Shown: positions 57,246 through 64,000 of the stretch, in pieces
Numbering within the stretch: position 1 is the stretch's first letter
How the letters are laid out: each line of letters begins with the position of its first letter
Source of the DNA: DASZJY01 sp036260255
Lineage (GTDB): Bacteria; Actinomycetota; Acidimicrobiia; Acidimicrobiales; AC-14
NCBI GenBank assembly: GCA_036260255.1
Contig: DATAAF010000084.1
Location: 1 to 64,000, forward strand
DNA length: 64,000 nt
Direction of reading: 5' to 3'
The notes under the pieces: generated by a model
Databases searched by the model: none
The model's input: only the letters and a program-made list of their open reading frames with translations
What the model was told of the DNA's origin: nothing
Program-made: the position numbers and the translations under genes

Positions 57246-58460
57246 CTAGGCGCCGAACTTGGCCAGGCGGCCGGCGGCGGCCAGGCTCAGGGCCATCAGC
57301 TGGGACCCCGGGCGCCGGCCCAGCCCTCCGCCCAGGCACCAGCGCTCGCCGAAGCGCTCGACCGGGTCACGGCCGACCCGCGGCCCCCACATGAGCACGG
57401 GGACGGGGTGCCAGGAGTGGGCGGCCATCTGCGAGGGGGTGGCGTGGTCGCCGGTGACGACCAGGACGTCGGGCTCCAGGGCGGCGAGGTCCGGAGCGAC
57501 GGCGTCGAGCGCCTCGATGGCCGCCACCTTGGCCTCGAAGTTGCCGTCCTCGCCCGCGGCGTCGGGGCTCTTGTGGTGGAGAAAGAAGTAGTCGTAGGCG
57601 TCCCAGTGGGCGCCGACCGTCGCCACCTCCTCGCCCAGGTCGGCGACCGGCCCGAGCACGTCCATGCCCACCAGTCGGGCCAGGCCCCGGTACATGGGGT
57701 AGACGGCCACGGCGGCGGGGGTGAGGCCATGGCGGTCGCCCAGCGACGGGAGCTCCTGGTGCGTGTCGAAGCCCCGCAGGAGCAGCACGTTGGCCTTGGG
57801 GTGGTCGGCCAGGATCTCCCGCACCTGGCGGTCGAGCTCACGGAGCACGTCGGCGGTGTGCTCGGCGGCATCGGGGTTGGCCGCGTCGGGCCTCGGCGCC
57901 GGCTCGATCGGCGGCCGGCCGGTGGCCTGCGGGTCGGTCTCGACGACGCCGGGGTCGAGCCCGTCGCCCCGCAGGACCACCAGCACCCGGTGCTGGGCCT
58001 CGGGGGTGAAGCTGACCTCGACGCCGTCGATGTGGACGCCGTCGGCCAGCCGCGACACGACCTCGGCCGCCTCGTCGTCGGGGATGCGCCCCGCCCGCCG
58101 GTCGGCCACGTCGCCGTCGTCCGACAGGGTGGCCAGGTTGCCCCGGGCCGCCACGTCCCCGGGCTTGAGTTCCACGTCCAGCCCGGCCGCAGAGAGCACG
58201 CCCCGGCCGAGGGGGTACTCGAAGGGGTCGTAACCGAACAGGGCGAGGTGCGACGGCCCCGACCCGGGCGTGATGCCCGGCCCGGCGGGGTCGTGGAGCC
58301 CGACCATTCCCTCCGACGCCAGCCGGTCGAGGTTGGGCGTGGACGCCTCCTCCAGCTCGGACCCTCGGTCGGCGTCGGCGTACCCGCCCAGACCGTCGAG
58401 GACCACGAGCAGGATGTGGCTGTCGGCCGGTTGGGCCAGCGAGGCGAGGTCGGCGGGCAT
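57246..58460 (-). CDS. 2,3-bisphosphoglycerate-independent phosphoglycerate mutase, ApgM type
   Basis: A 404-residue alkaline-phosphatase-superfamily mutase of the archaeal/ApgM kind. The metal-binding start ILLVVLDGLGGYAD, STPNLDRLASEG, GSGPSHLALFGYDP and the closing TGDHATPSQMAAHSWHPVP are clear. It interconverts 3- and 2-phosphoglycerate. The ATG at 58460 has TACGCT 8 nt upstream, suggesting leaderless transcription; a TTG three codons earlier lies next to that hexamer and is unlikely. Confidence 0.92.
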   Translation of the reverse strand: MPADLASLAQPADSHILLVVLDGLGGYADADRGSELEEASTPNLDRLASEGMVGLHDPAGPGITPGSGPSHLALFGYDPFEYPLGRGVLSAAGLDVELKPGDVAARGNLATLSDDGDVADRRAGRIPDDEAAEVVSRLADGVHIDGVEVSFTPEAQHRVLVVLRGDGLDPGVVETDPQATGRPPIEPAPRPDAANPDAAEHTADVLRELDRQVREILADHPKANVLLLRGFDTHQELPSLGDRHGLTPAAVAVYPMYRGLARLVGMDVLGPVADLGEEVATVGAHWDAYDYFFLHHKSPDAAGEDGNFEAKVAAIEALDAVAPDLAALEPDVLVVTGDHATPSQMAAHSWHPVPVLMWGPRVGRDPVERFGERWCLGGGLGRRPGSQLMALSLAAAGRLAKFGA

Positions 58461-58468
58461 CCCCGCCA

Positions 58469-58474
58469 AGCGTA
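58469..58474 (-). promoter_or_regulatory. -10 hexamer of a probable leaderless promoter (phosphoglycerate mutase)
   Basis: TACGCT on the minus strand, 8 nt before the ATG at 58460, in the short gap after the large upstream gene. Confidence 0.55.
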
Positions 58475-58478
58475 CGCG

Positions 58479-61400
58479 TCAGCTCGGTAGCTCGACCACG
58501 TCCGCGTAGGCGACCCGATTGGTCCGGATCGGCGACTGTCCCTCCGGCCACTCGTGCGTGTACACCTCCCGCTCCCGCACGACGACCCGACGTGGTCGGC
58601 CGGTCGAGGCAGGCCGGAGGATGACGCCCGACCAGGTCGTCGAGCCCATGTGGCCGCTCCGGGTGAGCGTCCCGGTGACGATCGGGGCCCACCCCAGGTC
58701 ACCCGGGAGCTCGCCGTTGTGCTCCTCCAGGGCGACCTCCACCTTGTTGAAGTCGTCCTGGGGGTGGCTGTCGGAGAGACCGGGCCCGGAGACGGTGATG
58801 GTGAGGGTGTTCTGCCCCTTCGCCGGGTCGGTGCCCGGGGTCACCGTGAGCGTGCGGGTCGGCAGCAGTTGCGAGAAGTCGGCCTGCACCACACGGGACA
58901 GCTTCAGCTCGGGCTTCACCGAGTAGCGCTGGTAGCGGGCCAGGGCCAGACGGACGAACGGGAAGTACGAGGGGCCGCTGGCCGGGACCTGCAGGTCGAT
59001 GTCGCAGAACCAGAGCTGGCGCTCGCTGTCGTACTCGGGCTGGAAGGCGACCACGTCGACCTTCTTGATCGGATCAGGGACCTCGGGGAGGGGCAACCCT
59101 TTCTCGACGTACACCTTGTTCGTGAAGTCGCCTTCGGTGAGGGTCGTCTGGGGGTCGGCAGCCACCCAGACCCGGTCCCTGCCGATCTCGGTGACGTACT
59201 TGGCGAACCGAGCGTCGACCGGGCCCTGGCTGGCGGGCCACAGCACCACCCCCAGTCGTTCGTCGACACCGGAGGAGTACCAGGGGCGCTGCATCCAGAC
59301 GCGCAGCCCCCCGCCGATCCGCTTCTGCACGATCGGAGCCGGGAACGCCCCCTGCTTCTGCCACTGGAAGGACGGCACGACGTAGAGGAGACGCAGGGCG
59401 TCCGGCCGGGCCGAGCTCTGCACGTTCACGAGGACCTCTTCACCGGTCCGCGTGATGTTCTCGGGGACGGTCGTGAACTCGGGCGGGAAGTACTCCCGGA
59501 AGCGCGTCGTGCCGGTGAGGCGGTACTTCACCCAGCGGTGCTTGGTGTCGCCGAACTCGTGTCGAAGGTAGGGCGAAGGGGGGTTCCCCTGCTCTTCGGG
59601 GAGCGGGAAGGCCGTGCCGCCGTTGTTCGGGACCGCGATCGTGCCGTCGTCCGGGGCCGGAGAGGCAGGCGGGAACGGCTGCTGCTCGGGGATCCAGGCG
59701 CCCACCCGCTGGGACGTAACGTGCGACCGTCCCGCGAGGTCCTTGGGCGCGAGGTCGGACAGGGAGTCGACGGGGTCCGTCCAGTTCGCGTGCAGGTCGA
59801 TATAGGCCGTGCTCTTGACGCTCAGGAACGCCCGTCCGCTGATGCGGGCGAACGTCTCGCCGGGCTCGCGGCCCGACTGCAGGCGAAGGGTCGGCGGGCA
59901 CAGGGGCCGGGCCACCGCGTGAACGAGGATCAGCTTGCGGAAGGGGCTGATCATCCAGTGCCCTCCGGCTGCTGCCAGGGCGGTGAGCGGGCCCTCGTTC
60001 GGCGCGCCCTTCACCCAACGTTGCCAGGCCCCCATGTGCTGAAACCGGGTGCCGTCCGGGTAGGAGCTGTAGCGGACGACGCGGACCTCGCCCTTGCCGA
60101 GCCGGGCGTGGAGCACCCGGTTCCGCGTTGTCCACTCCAGGGCTGCCGTCCCCATGGGCGTCTCCGAGCACTGCCCGGACTGCACCGTACCGGGGAGCTC
60201 CTCCAGGCGCAGGACGAAGGGGTTGAACTTCGGCCAGGTGCCCCCGAACCCCTGGTTCCAAGGCTGGGGGCCGGGCAGGCCCCGGAACGATGCCCCGGCC
60301 GCCATCACGTCGGGGAGGTAGGCGAGCGGGAAGCTCGCCGAGGTGTTGATCAGGTAGCTGCCAGGGGCCGGACGGGGCGCGCCCGTCACTGGGTCCACCG
60401 GGGCGACCGTGTCGGGTGGGTAGCTCCCCGGCACCATTTGCGAGCCGGGCAGCGGCTGGCCGTCGTGGCCCCGCTCGAGCGTCGCCGCCTCGCGCACCGC
60501 GTCGGCGTAGGCCCCGCCCGGGTTCCCGTTCGGGCCGAACCCGAGATCGAACATGCCGTGCGTCTCGGCCATGACCTGCGAGGTCTTGGGCGGCACGACG
60601 TGGCGATCGTTGTCCGCCAAGTACCCGAAGGACGGGTGCTCGGCCGCGAACTCGGCGGGCGACTTGTCGAAGTCGCTGCGGATGACCATGCGCTCGACCG
60701 CCTCGCCTTCCTTCAACTCGGCCCGGGGGACGATCGCCGGAGGCGAGATGGGCTCGATCCGGCTGTAGAAGAGAGGGGAGGACCACATTGCCTGCTCGGC
60801 AGGGTCGGGCGTCGCTTGGAACGGCGCGCTGTTGCCGGCCAGGTCGACGGTTCGGACCCGCAGGCGGTAGGTCTTCCCGAAGCGCAGCCGGGGGAGTGAC
60901 CCTTCCTCGGGCTCGAAACTCGTGACCAGCTTGAAGTCGGTGACCGGCTTGGGCGACGGCTTGGTCGGCCGCTCCTCCTGCATCCCGTCGGCGGCCACGG
61001 CCTCGATGGTGCGCCCGGGTCGGGGCGCGACCAGGCTCCAGCCGTCCCACCGGAAGAGCGCCTCGTGGAGGTAGAGATCGCTCTTCTCGGCGTCGGCCGA
61101 GGTGGCCGACGCCGCCTTGACGTAGCCCTCGTCGACGATGGGCTGCCCCGGCGGGGTGATCTCCACTGGTTTGCCCCCCTCGGGCACGACGCGGTAGGTC
61201 CCCTTTCGCCGGCACAGCGAATACCACGTGCCGGTGTCGACGTCCTGGACGTCGACCCGGTACCCCCGGATGAGGTGCTCGGCGCCGTGCACCATCTCGT
61301 CGTGGTCGCCGGCGTTGCGCGCCGACTCTTCGGCCAGCCGCTGGCCGAGGCCCAGCCCACGGCCGTACCGGTACATGCTGATGCCGGCCGAGCGCAAGGC

Positions 61401-62630
61401 TGGGAGCCCCGTCCGCTCAGGCGTGTCGAACCCGGCCCGGCCGATCTGCTTGTCCGCCAGTAGGGAGTGCATCTCCGAGGCCATGTTCAAGAGCTTCTGC
61501 ACGCTGCCGTCGGCGTCGAGCTGATTGAGCCCGAACCACACGCCGGGGGTGGGCTCCCTGAACTGGTCGTCGGCGCCGCGAAGGATCAGGAGCCCGGGCC
61601 CCCAGATGGGGGTGGTGGGCTCGTCCGTGGCCGCAGCCACGAAGGTCTTCTCGTTCCGGCGGAACTTCGTGTGCGGAGAACGGTGCTGGTTGAACGCCGC
61701 GAACTTCCCCTCTGGCAAGAGGCGGATGTGGCGAGGCATCTCCGATGGTGGGATGTCGACGAGCAGGTCGACGACCAGGCCCAGCCGGCGCAGCAGCACG
61801 GGATAGTCCCCCAACGATCCCAACGCCTGGTGGAAGTCGAGCGTGGGGACGTCGGGAGCCTCGGCCGGGGCCGGCTCCGGCCGGTCGAAGAACCGGTGAG
61901 CCTGGTAGCAGTCCATGGCCGCTTTGGTGGGGAAGCCCAGCGCCTGGTGGTCGGCGTCGGGGCGGATCACCGTCCCGCCTTGGAACGCGTCGTCGAGGGC
62001 GTGGTGCCGCCTGTATGCCACCCACCACTTCTGGAACCCCGTCAGGAGCTCCGCCAACGACCCGGTGTGCTGCTGGCGGTACTGCTCCCACGCTGCCCTC
62101 GTCACGGGGCCGAAGAGCTCTTCGGGCTCTCGTTCGAATCGCTGCAGCGCCCTTCTCCCATGGGGGAGACGGAAGTGCCCGAACGTCTCCCCGAGGTGCT
62201 CCACCATGTCTCCCACCGGGCCCTGGTCCGCGGGCGGGAGGTTGTCGGGGGAGTTCCGGGCCACGTTCTCGTACAGCCCGTCGAGGTACGACAACACCGA
62301 CCACATGGGGAAGGACCAGATGCGGCGCTGGCTCATGTCGCGGAACTCGAACGGGCGCACCCACGTCGTCGGCGGGAACAGGGCGGACCAGAGCGAGGAG
62401 TCGGCGGGCTGGCTCACCCGCTGGACCCCGGCCAGCGCGCCGCCGTCGACGAAGACACCGAAGGTGGCGTTGTTCACCACCGCCGGCCAGTCGGCGAAGT
62501 CGAAGTCGCCGAGCTCAGGGGGCTGCCTGTCGGAGACGAGACGCGGTGAGGCCATCACCGACAGCTGGCACTGGCCGTTCGGGGTGAGCCCGTTGGGCAG
62601 CGCCGTCCAGATGATCTCCTGGGTGGTCAC
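58479..62630 (-). CDS. Very large protein of unknown family (1383 residues)
   Basis: The GTG at 62630 has a strong GGGAGGGGA ribosome site. There is no signal peptide or membrane segment, so it appears cytoplasmic or exported by a dedicated route. It starts IIWTALPNGLTPNGQCQLSV with MASPRLVSD. The N-terminal 500 residues are mixed alpha/beta. Near residue 610 a YRLRVRTVDLAGNSAPF strand pair looks like a fibronectin-III or Ig-like module, and the last third is strand-rich, again with an Ig-like stretch (LTVTPGTDPAKGQ, then TLTITVSGPG). Trp and Pro are frequent. No catalytic motif is evident. It is 43 nt downstream of another unrecognised large gene and probably in its operon. Confidence 0.8.
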   Translation of the reverse strand: MTTQEIIWTALPNGLTPNGQCQLSVMASPRLVSDRQPPELGDFDFADWPAVVNNATFGVFVDGGALAGVQRVSQPADSSLWSALFPPTTWVRPFEFRDMSQRRIWSFPMWSVLSYLDGLYENVARNSPDNLPPADQGPVGDMVEHLGETFGHFRLPHGRRALQRFEREPEELFGPVTRAAWEQYRQQHTGSLAELLTGFQKWWVAYRRHHALDDAFQGGTVIRPDADHQALGFPTKAAMDCYQAHRFFDRPEPAPAEAPDVPTLDFHQALGSLGDYPVLLRRLGLVVDLLVDIPPSEMPRHIRLLPEGKFAAFNQHRSPHTKFRRNEKTFVAAATDEPTTPIWGPGLLILRGADDQFREPTPGVWFGLNQLDADGSVQKLLNMASEMHSLLADKQIGRAGFDTPERTGLPALRSAGISMYRYGRGLGLGQRLAEESARNAGDHDEMVHGAEHLIRGYRVDVQDVDTGTWYSLCRRKGTYRVVPEGGKPVEITPPGQPIVDEGYVKAASATSADAEKSDLYLHEALFRWDGWSLVAPRPGRTIEAVAADGMQEERPTKPSPKPVTDFKLVTSFEPEEGSLPRLRFGKTYRLRVRTVDLAGNSAPFQATPDPAEQAMWSSPLFYSRIEPISPPAIVPRAELKEGEAVERMVIRSDFDKSPAEFAAEHPSFGYLADNDRHVVPPKTSQVMAETHGMFDLGFGPNGNPGGAYADAVREAATLERGHDGQPLPGSQMVPGSYPPDTVAPVDPVTGAPRPAPGSYLINTSASFPLAYLPDVMAAGASFRGLPGPQPWNQGFGGTWPKFNPFVLRLEELPGTVQSGQCSETPMGTAALEWTTRNRVLHARLGKGEVRVVRYSSYPDGTRFQHMGAWQRWVKGAPNEGPLTALAAAGGHWMISPFRKLILVHAVARPLCPPTLRLQSGREPGETFARISGRAFLSVKSTAYIDLHANWTDPVDSLSDLAPKDLAGRSHVTSQRVGAWIPEQQPFPPASPAPDDGTIAVPNNGGTAFPLPEEQGNPPSPYLRHEFGDTKHRWVKYRLTGTTRFREYFPPEFTTVPENITRTGEEVLVNVQSSARPDALRLLYVVPSFQWQKQGAFPAPIVQKRIGGGLRVWMQRPWYSSGVDERLGVVLWPASQGPVDARFAKYVTEIGRDRVWVAADPQTTLTEGDFTNKVYVEKGLPLPEVPDPIKKVDVVAFQPEYDSERQLWFCDIDLQVPASGPSYFPFVRLALARYQRYSVKPELKLSRVVQADFSQLLPTRTLTVTPGTDPAKGQNTLTITVSGPGLSDSHPQDDFNKVEVALEEHNGELPGDLGWAPIVTGTLTRSGHMGSTTWSGVILRPASTGRPRRVVVREREVYTHEWPEGQSPIRTNRVAYADVVELPS

Positions 62631-62673
62631 CTGTTCCCCTCCCTTCCTGAGCCGCAGGCCGCGGTGTCACCGC

Positions 62674-64000
62674 TCACGTGAAGGCCCTGCAGTACTCGGT
62701 CCATGGGTCCTCGCCCGGCTCGAGGTCGGGGCCGGGGCCCATGAGCTCGGCGAACGTGGGGTCCCCGTCGGATCCGGCCAGCTTGCGCTCGACGCTGATC
62801 TCCAACGGGATGCTGAAGAAGGCGATCTCGATCTCGATGGTGATGGTGGCCCGGCCGATGCACTTCCCGGTGCTCGACTCGTAGGTGAGGCTCATGTACA
62901 GCTCGATGGAGATCGAGATCAGGCCGAGCGCCTCCACTTCGCCCCCCATCCGGATGTAGCCGGTGAGGGTGACCTCGTCGCCCTGCATCTTGAAGTAGAT
63001 GCCGCCCATCACGGTGATGCCGCCGCTGGCCACGCCGAAGTTCATGGCGATGCTGGCCCCGAACTCGAACGACGCCTCCATGATCTCGATGCCGTCGGGG
63101 TCGAGGGTGATCCCGAAGAACCCGCCGCCGCCGAACATGGCGACGGTCAGGATGAAGGGGCTCTCCCGCTCGCAGAAGTTGAAGCGGACGGTCAGCGGGT
63201 CGAGCAGGAAGGGGACGTTGAAGCCCGCACCCAGGCTCAGGTTCTGGAGGCTGAAGACGCCGAAGGCGACGTCGGGGAGCCCGAGGGAGTAGCTGGCCGC
63301 GATCCCCTTCTCGGAGATGTCGAGCGCCGGTGGGTCGCTGAAGCCGTCGAGGGGGATGAGGTCGCGCAGCGCTTCGACAAACGACAAGGGCCCGGCGAAC
63401 GAGATGTCGTCGAACTCCACGTTTACGTCGGGCTTGGCTCCGCTGCCGGCGGTGAACTCCAGCTTGTTGAAGCGCAGCACCATGAAGGAGACGGCCGGCC
63501 CGATGAGGTTGAGAGAGAAGTTGTGCAGCCGGGCGGCGATCTCGAATCGGGGGTCGGGGTGGAGCTTGGTCTTGGCCTCCATCTCGGCCGAGAGGACGAA
63601 GGTGGCCTTCTTGGTGGTGTTGCCGTCCGAGTTGTGCGCCACGAAGAGCGATTCGCCGGCGTTGTCGGGGTCGGGCCAGTGCTGGAGCTCGGGCTTCCAC
63701 TCGAACTTCATCTTCAGCTCCTCGGGGAGCTGCAGGGCGTCCATCAGCCGGGTGATGTGCTTCTCGACGTCGTCGAACACGTCGACCGCGGTCCCGAGCT
63801 CGGCCAGGAACCGGTCCACCGTCGCCTGGAGCGCCTTCTTCACCTCGGCCGGCACCTGCGGCGGCAGCTTGGCGAGCTGTCCCTTGGCCTCGACGAGCAG
63901 GTTCCGGAAGGTGACCAGCGCCTCCTTGACGGCGCCGAGGGGGTCCCCTTCCTGGATCCCCTGGACGAGCTGTTCGATGGCGTCGGCGATCTTGTCGACT
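62674..64000 (-). CDS. Large beta-rich protein of unknown family, truncated by window edge
   Basis: The frame is open to the right edge, so the 5' end is missing; at least 440 residues are visible. The visible N-terminal part (about 110 residues) is amphipathic helix. The rest is strongly beta: repeated glycine-hydrophobic alternation such as FGGGGFFGITLDPDG, MNFGVASGGITVMGGIYFKM, GYIRMGGEVEALGLISISI and ATITIEIEIAFFSIPLEIS, resembling a barrel or lipid-binding sheet. No signal is visible in what remains. It ends 43 nt before the 1383-residue gene. I do not recognise the family. Confidence 0.75.
   Translation of the reverse strand, partial: VDKIADAIEQLVQGIQEGDPLGAVKEALVTFRNLLVEAKGQLAKLPPQVPAEVKKALQATVDRFLAELGTAVDVFDDVEKHITRLMDALQLPEELKMKFEWKPELQHWPDPDNAGESLFVAHNSDGNTTKKATFVLSAEMEAKTKLHPDPRFEIAARLHNFSLNLIGPAVSFMVLRFNKLEFTAGSGAKPDVNVEFDDISFAGPLSFVEALRDLIPLDGFSDPPALDISEKGIAASYSLGLPDVAFGVFSLQNLSLGAGFNVPFLLDPLTVRFNFCERESPFILTVAMFGGGGFFGITLDPDGIEIMEASFEFGASIAMNFGVASGGITVMGGIYFKMQGDEVTLTGYIRMGGEVEALGLISISIELYMSLTYESSTGKCIGRATITIEIEIAFFSIPLEISVERKLAGSDGDPTFAELMGPGPDLEPGEDPWTEYCRAFT

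Overview
The window is about 64 kb of very GC-rich chromosomal DNA from an actinobacterium. This is inferred from actinobacterial gene arrangements (clpS followed by a DUF2017 gene; dnaK-grpE-dnaJ-hspR with HAIR operators), an F420-type reductase, frequent GTG starts and probable leaderless promoters. A lineage such as Acidimicrobiia is plausible but cannot be fixed from the sequence alone. No rRNA, CRISPR array, integrase or insertion sequence was found. Gene density is high and no stretch of more than 300 bases lacks a gene.

Layout. 1-8.1 kb: small membrane proteins, a CPBP protease convergent with lgt, an ABC exporter with a coupled lipoprotein, membrane proteins, heme A synthase, and clpS with DUF2017. 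8.1-14.4 kb: degV and plsY on the minus strand, diverging from an operon holding a ThuA-like/Gfo-Idh-MocA fusion, a second Gfo-Idh-MocA enzyme and an alpha/beta hydrolase; then a peptidase S51-like protein fused to the C-terminal part of cysteinyl-tRNA synthetase. 14.4-15.6 kb: tRNA-Glu, one unrecognised gene, then tandem tRNA-Asp and tRNA-Phe. 15.6-20.9 kb: a cupredoxin lipoprotein, a branched-chain amino-acid dehydrogenase, a fused E1 alpha-beta 2-oxoacid dehydrogenase, an F420-type reductase and a GNAT enzyme.

20.9-33.3 kb is a purine biosynthesis block on the minus strand, in transcription order purA, purD, purE, purB, purC, purS, purQ, then purL, then purF and purM. It is interrupted by one conserved plus-strand gene and by a MazEF-type pair whose antitoxin is frameshifted. 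33.4-43.5 kb: a histidine phosphatase, a secreted protein, a DUF2142 membrane protein, gltBD (glutamate synthase, supplying the glutamate/glutamine economy that purine synthesis draws on) and an HtrA-like lipoprotein protease.

43.5-57.2 kb centres on heat shock: clpB and dnaK-grpE-dnaJ-hspR. A 21-bp HAIR-like operator lies upstream of both clpB and dnaK, so the HspR encoded here probably controls both. Between them lie a large seven-bladed propeller lipoprotein with a proline-rich tail and a frameshifted OafA-type acyltransferase. 57.2-64 kb: an ApgM-type phosphoglycerate mutase, then two large unrecognised proteins (1383 residues, and more than 440 residues running off the right edge). These two are the least explained part of the window.

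A TANNNT hexamer 6-8 nt before a start codon recurs in front of many genes that lack a Shine-Dalgarno sequence, which points to widespread leaderless transcription.
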